Shown piece by piece: positions 33,511-43,632 of a stretch of 45,524 nt of DNA (positions are counted from its first letter, which is position 1; every line of letters begins with the position of its first letter). The notes under the pieces were generated by a model. That model saw only the letters and a list, made by a program, of their open reading frames with translations. It had not been told where the DNA came from and made no database searches. The position numbers and the translations under genes are program-made. Location: assembly GCF_001039355.2 (NCBI RefSeq), contig NW_019773603.1, forward strand, positions 271,303 through 316,826, written 5' to 3'. This stretch comes from Lingula anatina (lineage: Eukaryota; Brachiopoda; Lingulata; Lingulida; Lingulidae).

Positions 33511-36461
33511 TTGGCTGCCTGGAAGGAAAATAAAACTACGTGGCCTTTGAACTCGTTAGATGACTTATGGCCACATATCACAAAGAATTTAATTTGTTTA
33601 AGAATGACATTTGTTCGATGCCACAGATAATTTATGAATTTGTTTTCATTTGAACCGAGATTTTTGTCTTGGCTCCTAAGAGGCTATGCAGATTCTTAAT
33701 ATTTTAGCATCTTTAAAATAGATGTGATAAAATTGCTTACGAACAGAAGATAAAAAAAAAAAAAACACTGAACAAAACATTAACTTGTGATTTCCCTGTG
33801 ATTTTGGAATATATTGTTTTCCCTTTACACATAAGTGGCAAAGCTTTGTTCCCCCTATTTTTTTAACAAGTTAAAAATAGAGCAAACGATTATAAAGTTT
33901 ATTTTTTAACTCAATTTTATTTAAAATAATTTTCTTTTATTTTCTTTTCTTTTCTGGATACTTTCTTAATGAATACTTCAGTAAGTAAAAAAAAGTGTGC
34001 CGTCGACTGATAGCTCTATTAGAAAAAAAAGCTATGAAGCAAATGGACAGGCCTAATAATTTATTTGAGATACTATGCAAACCATTAAGCAATGCGTTAC
34101 CTAATGCAAATTGAGCGTACCAATATTAGCCCTTCCGTGTGCCAAAATGAAGCCGATTTTGTAACCGGAGGATCTTGAAAATGATGACCGTCAAATGTTG
34201 TGACTTCTGGATGCTTCCCGCGCGAGATGCGCGCGACAATAGCTTTTAAACAGAGGGAGAAAAAATGAAACTACGCGTTTTGATGGCTGCAGGTGATCTG
34301 AATTAACGAAGTAAATGAAGACTTGTATTAGTTTATGAAAACGTATCGAAAACCATATTGGGATGTTCCTAAGTGATTGATTATTCACCACAAACATGCG
34401 CGGTTAAAGACCGTCCTGCAAGGCTTCCATTTCGTAACCTGCCTTTCAGACTTACGACAGCAGGGTACTTTCTGGATCTTCTCGGTTGTTTGTTTCGGTT
34501 TAATAACTGACGGGTATCCAAGGCGCTTATATGGCTTGGTTCATAGCTAGACAGGCTTCCAGCTTGCATTGGCTAAATTAAGGCTAGCCTAATCTAAACA
34601 ATGTTAGGTTTCACGAAAAAAGTCAACTTCGAAATTGGAATTATTTAATAGACAAATAATTTTGTCAATTCAGTTCAATATAAACCCATAATTTAAGTGA
34701 GTATAGGTCTATGACAATGAAACGTCCCCTGTTACTGAATCAATATTTTATTTATTTATTATTTATTTTGATTTGTTTCACAAGACTACTACGGTACTAC
34801 CGATTAATTTTGTGTGAAAGCATATGGTTCAAAAGTTCAGACCAGTTTTCGGACCAAGTTACTACTTATAGAAATTTAAACGGCCCCGAAAATCCTGCAC
34901 GTGAGGTTGCAGCTAGCTTGTTACGGAACGCTGCACACCCGCGACTACATTTGAACACCGCCACCACCACACGGTGCGCTTTGATATTTTGTGTGTGCAG
35001 GGGCGTTCTTACATTGATGAGCCAACCGAATCCAATTGGTTTGAAAATGATATCTTTCATGTTCAACAAGAGAGGTTACCTCCCAAATGGGTTGTACGTT
35101 AAATCGAGGAATCCCATGGTTGATTAGACGAAACCAGGTCCTTGTGTGCGTTGGACTCAGTTTTCGGCCTTTCATGCTAAGTGCTTACCGCACTCTGCTG
35201 ATTTGTGTGTTTGTGCGCGCGCGCGCGTGTGTGTGTGTGTGTGTGCGTGTGTGTATTTACTTTAGAAGTTGCGATGTTTCGGTGCACGCAACCAAGTTCG
35301 TGGATGTCTGTATTAATTTATGCTGCGCTCCATTTTTCTAAAAAGAAACGAAGAAACATAAACCTAGACTCGCTCCCACCAAAGAGGGACATAGTTGTGA
35401 CTCCTCTTATATATGCATAAAAGGAGTATTTGCTACTACTCAAATGTTGTAGAAGAGCTAACAATGGTCCGAGAAAAGTATTTTGCTAGTTCGCTCTTAC
35501 GATATCCCTTTACGCTAAGTGCCGGTCCTTCATTCACGCAGAACACTAACCACGTCATCTGACTGAATTTCCAATTTTTCGGGTGAATATGTATTTTTAT
35601 ATATTTTTCCTACATTTCAGATAGCAATATTCCATCTTTTTTTTTTTTCATTACTAACTTATGCATTGAAATTGTGATTACCCACTATCGATCGAAATTG
35701 AAATTCGCAGGGCCTTAGGGCGAGAAAAATGCTTTGTGGGCTTGCAATACATTTTCGCAGTTTGTTTGTTCTGCCTGTGGCGTTTGTGATGCCCATCCAG
35801 GCGTTGATCGTGACTGTGGGAGAGGGAAGAGCCTCAAATGGAATCCTCCATCCTACGTACACGCACACGCACGCGCACGCTTAAACGCACGTTCAAACAC
35901 GCGCGCTCACACACCGCAGCCAACTGCCATGCAGTTTGAAATATTTTACTTATGTTGTTTCAAATAAACAATGTTTTTTAAAGCTCATCTTGCCTTACAT
36001 TTGGCACTTAATCCTTTGCAATTGTTGACTGACCTTTATCCATGTACTAGCAAATCGCTCGGATTATAAATGATCAGGCACTGCGTAATTGATTCACTCC
36101 ATAGAGCTCTCGAACACGTTTTATTTGGGGAAAAATGATCGATATTCAGTCGAGAAAACGTGTACTTAAGCATGTTAGGATAGGCAGTGCTTAGAAAGCA
36201 CATGTTAACAACGTGGTCAGAGAATTTGTAAACAGACATTACGAGTCTCGGTTTTTAAGTTGGAAATTTTTGGTAAACAGGCAGAATGATCTTTGACACA
36301 TAGGGGCTTCAAGGGTTGTTTCTGTATTTGCACAAACAGGGCCCTAAATTTCAGCATTAATTTTATTTAGTATTCCTATTGTCCTCTCGGGACATTCGGG
36401 ATAAAGCGAGAATACGAGGCCTTCTAGAGTCATTACGTGGTTAACCTTCATAGGAGTCGAA
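33511..36461. other. Gene-free region upstream of the cwo-like gene
   Basis: No gene or mobile-element boundary is recognised. Open frames at 34711-35127 (+) and 34945-35175 (-) match nothing known. Microsatellites: (GC)n(GT)n at about 35216-35254 and a CACG-rich tract at about 35858-35912. One more CACGTG lies at 34898-34903. Distal cwo enhancers could lie here, but nothing marks them. Confidence 0.5.
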
Positions 36462-36468
36462 TATTCTA

Positions 36469-37017
36469 CCCCGTTCACACTACGCTCAGTTATCCGGATA
36501 AGTTGCGAATTAGGTCACAATTCGAATAAATGCAGTAGTTTGAACGCAAGAGGATTTTGAAAATGCGCATTTTCAAAATCCTGCAAGCGAGGTGGATTTC
36601 TAAGCGCGATCCGGATAACTTACCGGAATCGACATCTGTACAGATCTTACTGCGCATGTGTGCAGATAAGTGCGGGTATCTATGAACGCTGGTTTATTAC
36701 TTTAGCGATTGCACCAAACGTATTTGGCGGTCACCACTCACTACAACATGAGGAAACAAACTTATTTTGCCACCTTATACTTCTCAAGAATGCTGGAATG
36801 TCTTTTGAGTTGCATTTGTCGTCACAAATTTTTGTTGATATTTTAAGATTTCCTGTGCGGCGCATGCGCGAGTGTTCAAAACAGGAAGTTTAACCTGAAA
36901 TTTTCACCGTGGGATTCGGATTCGCTTAGCGAGTGTGAACGCAATACCGAATCGGATTCCTTACGAAAAATCCGAATTATAGAAATGCGCATTTTGGCAA
37001 CTGTGGTGTGAACGGGG
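36469..37017. mobile_element. 549-bp non-autonomous transposon with CCCCGTTCACAC ends
   Basis: Perfect 12-bp terminal inverted repeats CCCCGTTCACAC and GTGTGAACGGGG are flanked by perfect 7-bp duplications TATTCTA at 36462-36468 and 37018-37024. Both halves hold GGATTCGGATT/CCGGATAA-like subterminal repeats, and a 32-bp perfect palindrome lies at 36551-36582. It has no transposase. Confidence 0.85.
36551..36582. repeat. Perfect 32-bp palindrome
   Basis: Each arm reads AGGATTTTGAAAATGC with no spacer. It lies within the 549-bp element and could extrude as a cruciform. Confidence 0.9.
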
Positions 37018-37032
37018 TATTCTACGTAAAAC

Positions 37033-37173
37033 CTTAAATGTCTGTCCCGCCTACTAAGAGCTGTAAGGGGGTAATTAACTTTCGTGCCCGCTCGGCTGAC
37101 AGCTATTTAACGTGAACCCCCAGGGAGTTAGGTCGATCTAGTTTGGATCGATCTAATCTCTGGGGATGGGGTC
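37033..37173 (-). mobile_element. GATC-rich short DNA transposon, copy B, truncated
   Basis: The right part matches copy C (TTAAATGTCTGTCCCGCC, GAACCCCCAGGGAGTTAG) and ends GGGATGGGGTC followed by TTA. About 70 bp of the other end are missing. It abuts the duplication of the 549-bp element on one side and copy C on the other. Confidence 0.75.
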
Positions 37174-37176
37174 TTA

Positions 37177-37391
37177 AACTGCATTCCCACAGATTTTAGA
37201 TCGATCTATCCCCCTGGGGAGTCCCACCAGATTGGTGTCAGCTTAACCGGCTTAAATGTCTGTCCCGCCTACTAAGAGCTGTAAGGGGGTAATCAACTGT
37301 AGTGGGCGCTCGACTGACAGCAATCCAACGTGAACCCCCAGGGAGTTAGGTCGATCCAGATGGATCGATCTAAATGCGTGGGAATGCAGTC
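37177..37391 (-). mobile_element. GATC-rich short DNA transposon, copy C
   Basis: 215 bp with inverted ends AACTGCATTCCCAC and GTGGGAATGCAGTC, flanked by TTA on both sides (37174-37176, 37392-37394). GATCGATC lies just inside each end. TWA duplication points to the PIF/Harbinger group. A TTAA duplication is also possible here. Confidence 0.82.
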
Positions 37392-37866
37392 TTAATGTTG
37401 ATTACATGGCTGGTATATTGTTTGCATAGCGACTCAGGCAGTGCCAATTAAAAAGACCCTGCCAAGTCCCCCTGAGAGCAATTAGGACAATTCATTGCTC
37501 TGGCCTTAATCACTTGCTCTATTGTGGCAGATAAAAATACCTCCAACTGAATAGCTTGTTACTTCAGATTAAAGTTAAGTGAGTAATTCCCCGCCGGAAG
37601 CTTCTACAGGGAATTTCTCAGATTAAAGTTAACTAAGGAATTCCTTGTAGTAGATCCTTGTAGAGTGGGTACAATGACATATACACGTGTGTAGAGTTAA
37701 CTGTTTCTGTTTGGCCAAAATAACAGGGCGCTTTCCAAGAAAGTGTACATAAATAAATTGTGACCCTGGTAGAGGTTATAGTTTGGCTACGGATATGTTT
37801 TTCCAAAGTTTTCAGTGGGCTTAATTGCCTTGTTGCAAATAATCAGTTTATAAGCTTGGATGATTA

Positions 37867-38081
37867 GACCCCATTTCCAGAGATTTGATCGATCTACTTT
37901 AGATCGACCTAACTCCCTGGGGGTTCACGCTAAATAGCTGTCAGCCGGGCGGACACGAAATTTAATTACCCCCTTACAGCTTGGAGTAGGCGGGACGGAC
38001 ATTTAAGCCGGATTATCTGACAGTAATCTAGTGAGACTCCCCGCGGGGATAGATCGATCTAAAAGTTCTAGAAATACAGCC
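37867..38081 (+). mobile_element. GATC-rich short DNA transposon, copy D
   Basis: 215 bp, exactly the length of copy C and in the opposite orientation. Ends GACCCCATTTCC and GAAATACAGCC are imperfect inverted repeats, flanked by TTA (37864-37866, 38082-38084). GATCGATCT is near both ends. Confidence 0.8.
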
Positions 38082-38629
38082 TTACAGAAGATGCAACATG
38101 CATTATATATATTTCTATTGGTTTCTTAAATTGTAATTGGTTTAATGTCAGAATTAGGCTGTATTAATTTTATTGATTATCATAATTGTAATTTGTTTTT
38201 TTCATACGAGAACTAGGCCGTTTTTTATCTACAATCTTGTGAAGATGTGTTTTGTGTACTTGCTTTAATGTAAAATTTTGACATGGATCTAAGTCTTAAA
38301 ATAGATTTATTACCGATATAACTGTAATTGTTACCTTCCAACAAAATAAGCTAAAACACAAACAAATCCATCTTCAAACTTTTTTTGGTGTAAAACCTTT
38401 ACAGGAAGAACTTGAAAGAACTGGCAGATGTCCTGGTTATCCTGGTAAGTGCTCCGGGCTAAAGAAAAATTATGGTATTTCTGTAAGAAGGTACAGGAAA
38501 TATGTGTCTGCTTTGCACTAAACTGAAGCACACCCAACAATGATCCAGGAGTGATCGGGATGATTTTTGAATTTCATAAAAGAAATTGAAGGAAAATGCA
38601 TATATACTTTGTACAGACATGTATAACTA

Positions 38630-38763
38630 CTCTCTACCAGGGCCACAGATTGATTTTTCTCTAGATATTAACAGATATGTCTCTGGTTAAATAGATGGTT
38701 AATCTCTGCACTCGCCTCAGCAAAAAATGTCCACAGAATAATACCTGCGGCCCTGGTAGAGGG
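38630..38763. mobile_element. 134-bp MITE with CTCTACCAGGGCC ends
   Basis: Left end CTCTCTACCAGGGCCACAG and right end CTGCGGCCCTGGTAGAGGG are inverted repeats, flanked by TA on both sides (38628-38629, 38764-38765), consistent with a Tc1/mariner-type MITE. A lone fragment, CCCTGGTAGAGGTTATA, lies at about 37763. Confidence 0.75.
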
Positions 38764-38774
38764 TAATGTATAAC

Positions 38775-39415
38775 CATCACCCGCGTCTGTCGTGGCCGTC
38801 GCTGTCGCCGTCGCCATGCACTTTCAGTGATAACACGATAAGTGGAAAACTGTTTTACCTTTTGTCTTCAGACTTAAGGAACTGATGAATATTCATAAAA
38901 TGCAGGTAGAGTAGGGTAAACCTATATGACGATTGTCTTGAAACTCACAGGAGTGATCAATCTTACTGAAATACAGGTCGAGTTCAAAAATCGACTTGAT
39001 CGGACCATTTTTACAAAAAAATTGCTTTTTATTTGTTTTTTTTCAGCATATTTTATCCACCGTTATACAGATAATATGATGGGTGTGTCATATTTTGCTT
39101 TAAAACTTGCAGGACTGATTCATAGGACAGATCAAGTTCGAAAAATTATCTTGATCGGTTTAGTTTTGATGAAGTAATGACTTTTTTTGTATATAAGTGT
39201 GTTTTCCTCAGATTTAATTCTTAGGCATGTTAAAAGTGTCGTTATTGAAATAGTGAGATACGTAAAAGTGTTCTTTTGACATTTTCTGCATCTTGACAAT
39301 ATTGTTAGTTGATTACATTAAAATGATGGTAAATCTGTTACCATGTATTGTGTAATGAAAAATTTAAGTGTCAAAATGGGAATAAACTCCTATCATTGCA
39401 GTTTGTCAGATGTAA
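38775..39415. repeat. Dispersed repeat, copy 2
   Basis: The longer partner of 3005-3625. It starts with CGTCGCTGTCGCCGTCGCC, then CATGCACTTTCAGTG, and ends with TGTATTGTGTAATGAAA...CATTGCAGTTTGTCAGA. It holds an internal segment (about 38900-39010) missing from the other copy. Confidence 0.75.
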
Positions 39416-39924
39416 TGTACACCCTTCATCAAAATGTAAATGTACCCCTTAAGCATCTTGAGCAACAGGTTTGACTGAAGTAATTACCAAGACGCGTGGG
39501 GAGGCGTGTGACAGGCGGAGAGACTATTAAAAGGTTTTTCTTTCATGTACGTCCGCCATATTTAGTTCGTGACTTTGTAGATCCATGGCTCAACTCGATG
39601 TGAATGCGGTCCAAGATGACTTAAGCACCAACTAAACAGGCCTATCTTGTTTTCGAGTTTGCGACTCTGTGGACAAGGTATACAGCTTTAATTAATTTTT
39701 CAGAACTCGGCATCTCGGCGAGTGTCTCATGGCTGGCACTTACCGGTGCCAAAACTTTTTCTGTTACTTTTTGTGGACCGCATTTTTTCGAAGTCAGATT
39801 TTCGAAAATCTATATTGGCAATAGCTGTGTGCCTATCCATTTGGTGTAATGTTCAAGGTGCTTACATTTTGAGAAACTTTTAAAATCCGGCCTATTTCTT
39901 TTGAGAATTCTTATTTGATTATAT

Positions 39925-40140
39925 TTATAACGTTATAACCTCTGCCAAGATGCTTCTTTTTTGCATTTGTTGGTCTGCTAGTTAGCAGTCTAACCCAGAA
40001 ACGTTCTGGGTAAATCTTAATAACTTTTTTCAGGATGCCTACGAAATTGGCTGACTGAAAATCGATAAGATTTTGGTGGTGATTCATTGCTGGATTAATT
40101 ATATCTGCATCACGAGTGGCGTCATTCATTAATGCAACTT
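39925..40140. repeat. Dispersed repeat with CCTCTGCCAAG signature
   Basis: It contains ACCTCTGCCAAGATGCTTCT, GTTAGCAGTCTAA, TTTTTCAGGATGCC and TAAGATTTTGGTGGTGAT. The order and wording resemble the dispersed repeat at the right edge of the window (45217-45510). No boundaries or duplications were identified. Confidence 0.55.
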
Positions 40141-40267
40141 TCTCTGAAGGATATATTTTTAATTAAGAGGGACATTTGAAGGATTTTACACAGGAAATAT
40201 ATAATAAGATCAGATGTCTTTTATAATAAAGATAACTATGTCGATACCTAATGGACTCTTTAATAAA

Positions 40268-40813
40268 CAGGGTGGGGCACAATAAGAGGGAGAAAGTAAA
40301 AGTTTACGTGTTCAGGTGAGTTACAGAGTACACCTGGAAGTTTTGGTACAAAGATGGACCACCACGAGCATTTTTCTGAGGAAGAGAGGACAAAGACTGT
40401 GCAGGCCCGTAGCCAGCAATTTCAAATGGGGGGTTCGTTTTCTGAAAAAGTGGACCTTTAACCATAAAAACTTCATGTATCTAGATCAAGTTTTATCCAG
40501 AGTGGACCTTTTCCCAGCAAAAAGGGCGGTTCTTCCAAACCCCCCTGGCTACGGGCCTGCTGTGGCACTGTATTTTGCAACAAAGTCGCCTACTCTCGTT
40601 CAGAGGCAATTTCGACGTAAATATCCCTACAAGGAAAAAATTCCACATCGGCATACGATGATCACACGTTGGTACAAAAGTTATGAAACACTGGAAGTGT
40701 GGTTAACAATAACAAAGGTCATTGTTGCCCACAGCGTTCACTGCCAGGACGCCGGTGTAACGAAACACAGGGTCCGTGTAACAGAGAGTCCGCCCTCCAT
40801 AATATTTAGCTAG
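40268..40813 (+). pseudogene. Transposase relic: N-terminal helix-turn-helix of a mariner/IS630-like element, split by a MITE
   Basis: An ATG at 40354 opens MDHHEHFSEEERTKTV, which stops at the inserted element 40402-40559. After the second target duplication the same frame resumes at 40565 as ALYFATKSPTLVQRQFRRKY, a helix-turn-helix of the kind annotated as DUF4817. At about 40690 a frameshift is needed, after which TGSVVNNNKGH, the usual linker of this family, is readable. A terminal sequence CAGGGTGGGGCAC at 40268 resembles the one at 19408. The catalytic part is absent. Confidence 0.8.
40402..40559 (+). mobile_element. CAGGCC-family short non-autonomous transposon, copy 5, nested in a transposase
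   Basis: 158 bp, starting CAGGCCCGTAGCCAG and ending CTGGCTACGGGCCTG: 15-bp perfect inverted repeats. It is flanked by perfect 5-bp duplications CTGTG at 40397-40401 and 40560-40564. It is the best preserved copy in the window. Confidence 0.92.
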
Positions 40814-40856
40814 GGTTGACCTGATCCAAGTGGGACAAAATCTAGGGCAAGGCTTA

Positions 40857-41813
40857 GGGGAGACCGGGGCTAGTTGGACCCCGGGGTAAGTTGGCCCCCC
40901 GTCAATTTATGAAAAAGTAACTACGAGGTAAAAAAATTGGCCTCATACTCTTGTAAAGTGACCGTAGCCTACAATGCTAAGGAAGTGTCGGACGTTAAAA
41001 AGTTTTACTTAAGCGGTGAGTCGAAATAAGCGATTTTTGCACCTAAAAGTAGTTTCGTTTAAGAGATTTAAAAATCTATTTTCATAGGTTTTGGTCAAAT
41101 ATAATATATGTATAGGGCATCAAACTGAAGCTCATTGTTTCAAGTTTCACAGAGATGTATCATCGTTGCTCATTCTAGCACCATAAATGGCTGCCATCAT
41201 TTAAAATAAAAAGTGTGCACCCGGGGCTATTTGGCCCCCTTGACTCGGGGCAAGTTGGACCATCATATTACCCACAAACCTTTGCGCGCAACAGAGTTAG
41301 AGACCATTGTTAAAACAAACTCGATGGTTTAAAACTGAATTTGTGCCTTTCTTTTAAAACGAAAATTTATTATTCGTTTTCATTCATTAAAAACCTGCTT
41401 TAAACCATTATTAATTTATTCTTTATTTTAAAAAAACAATTCTATTGATAAATATTTTGGTTCTTGCAACACATAGATCCCCTACAACGTGACGTTCGGA
41501 AACCTCAATAAATCTGCCTCATTTGAACTGTTTATTCATCATAGACTCTCAAAAATCAATTTGATAAATTAAAAATGTATAAAAATGTAATTCAAGGCGT
41601 TTACATGGTAAATTTACTTCATTTTTGTATAGGGGGCCAACTTGCATTATCTGCCATCTGCCATCTGGCATTATATTTGAAAAATAATGACGATGCATAC
41701 GTAGCTTAGTTCATGGGGCTTACTTTAAAACCGGTTTTGTTACTCTAACTCATTCCAAGTTGGCTCTACAAGGCTAAAAGTGTCTAACTGGGCCAACTAG
41801 CCCCGGTCTCCCC
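40857..41813. mobile_element. 957-bp non-autonomous transposon with GGGGAGACCGGGGC ends
   Basis: Left end GGGGAGACCGGGGCTAGTTGG and right end CCAACTAGCCCCGGTCTCCCC are perfect inverted repeats over 21 bp, flanked by TA (40855-40856, 41814-41815). Variants of 'GGGGCAAGTTGGACC' recur inside (about 40882, 41221, 41247, 41634). TA duplication suggests a Tc1/mariner-type element. No transposase frame is seen. Confidence 0.86.
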
Positions 41814-42057
41814 TACCTGTACAAATGAATGGGAAGTGGACTCTATATAACATGGGGGACTGTCAGTCACATTACACCGGCTCATGTTCAAAATGTAAGG
41901 ACAGCTGTTCAGAATCTAACGGACGACAGAGAAAAATGTAAAAAAAGCAAAGCCACACATAAAGGTCTTTAATTTTGAGAAAAGAACCCCATTAAAATCT
42001 ATAACAGTACGTTCATAGTTTAACAGGTAATACAGACGAGTTAAGAATAACAAGTAA

Positions 42058-42314
42058 GGCTTCGTTCACATGCAATGTCTATTTTCTAAATTCTATTTTC
42101 TATTTGCGCTATCTTATGATCACGGTCTGTGCACTGAATATCCCGCCGCGTAATTACTGGCAGCGCGAGCCAGTTACTTATAGTAACTTATAGTAACTGG
42201 CTCGCGCTGCCAGTAATTACGCGGCGGGATATTCAGTGCACAGACCGTGATCAAAAGACATGCCGCAAATAGAAAATAGAATTTAGAAAATAGACATTGC
42301 ATGTGAACGAAGCC
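42058..42314. mobile_element. Harbinger-type foldback MITE, copy 2
   Basis: 257 bp, nearly identical to copy 1 at 26740-26994, with GGCTTCGTTCACA ends, the same long arms and the same TTATAGTAACTTATAGTAA centre. It is flanked by TAA on both sides (42055-42057, 42315-42317). Confidence 0.9.
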
Positions 42315-42807
42315 TAATATCAGACACACAAGCAGCAGGCCAATATTCTTGCTATTTTTTTTTTCGCAAGTAATAATAATAATATTTAATTTCCTTTGTT
42401 ATTTTTTCCGGCATGTCACTGGCATTTGTCCCCGGCTGCGCTGCATGTGCGGGTTGTGACATACTCGACTATAAGGCACACAAAGTCTGGACATACACTG
42501 AGCTGTTCAGCTTGTGTAAAAAAAATCTGAAAACTTACCCAGGGTAAGTTTGTTTATTAGGTTATTATAATTATTTTTTTAAATACCTCTCAATATTATG
42601 TACTGACAACAACCTTAATTCTGTCTCTTTAGTTTTACCCATGAATTGTACACTGGCATGGGAAATTGGACGGTTTTGTGAAGGGCGGAGTTAAATCTCG
42701 AAATTGATACTATTATGATGATATCAAAAGTGCTCGCAGTTATATCTGAATACAGATCACCGTATAGCTTCAAGATGATGATAAATAAGCGGGATGCATC
42801 AATGAAA

Positions 42808-43042
42808 ATGCCCTTCATTGCTCCAAATGCGTACTGCTTACACACCCGGGGTTGTTGGTAATTGTAATTGTAGCTTCTTATCTTTCAGTTGATCGGATAC
42901 ATGCTTTCAGTCACGTGCGGCTACATATCAACATGTTGTGTTTTGGTTCTATCCAGATCTAATATGTGCAGCACAGTTGAGGGTTAGAGAGTATATCTTG
43001 ATAAGACCGGTTTGGAAATTAGTTCGTTACATCTGGAGAACA
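42808..43042 (+). repeat. Tandem duplication, unit A
   Basis: It matches 43427-43632 with moderate divergence. The best conserved pieces are a 19-bp identity CATGCTTTCAGTCACGTGC (42900-42918), ATATCAAC, CTAATATG, GGTTAGAGAGTATATC and TGATAAGAC. It contains CACGTG at 42912-42917 and a GATA site. No open frame is conserved between the units, so this looks non-coding. Confidence 0.7.
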
Positions 43043-43426
43043 TAATAAACGGTAAAAGACTATTTTGCTATTATAAAATGTGGGACACATGTATCCGACG
43101 TGTGGAAAAAGTAGGTCTACTTGTTTTTGTCTCGTTTTCGTGTTACAAGTTGTTTTTTTTTCTAGAAGGAGAAGGCTGATAAGGGGATAATTCCGAAGCT
43201 GGGGGTGGGGGTTGGGTGCTTTGCCCTTCCCGGCCTCACTCTTTCTGGATAGGCCTATTACTTTGAGCCAGAGAAACTTTTTTTAATCGGTGCGAAACTC
43301 TCGAAATTGAATTTATCATGAAATACGTAATGAACGTAAATGATGCATCAATCCAATGTGCTGCATTGCTTCAAAATGTGTAAAATACACAAAATATACA
43401 CATCACTTTTTCATCAAAATCCTTGA

Positions 43427-43632
43427 TGCCCCTTGCTGTTTGGATTGCGTACAGATTATAGTCGTCGGTTATTGTAGTTGCTTATCTAAAACTCGATCGA
43501 GTGCATGCTTTCAGTCACGTGCAGTCAGATATCAACGTTCTAAGTTTAGATTCTGTCGTGAGCTAATATGCACAGGTGGGGGTTAGAGAGTATATCAAGA
43601 TAAGACAGTCTGGTCATCGTCTGGAGAGCATA
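43427..43632 (+). repeat. Tandem duplication, unit B
   Basis: The second unit, offset by about 604 bp from unit A, with the same 19-bp core at 43504-43522, CACGTG at 43516-43521, GGTTAGAGAGTATATC and AGATAAGAC. Confidence 0.7.

Noticed and set aside
34711-35127. 138-codon open frame upstream of cwo
   Set aside because: Its hydrophobic start suggested a membrane protein, but there is no domain or splice structure, and an equally long minus-strand frame overlaps it.
40316-40813. A single 165-codon protein
   Set aside because: Its middle is the inserted MITE read in frame; the true signal is a broken transposase either side of it.
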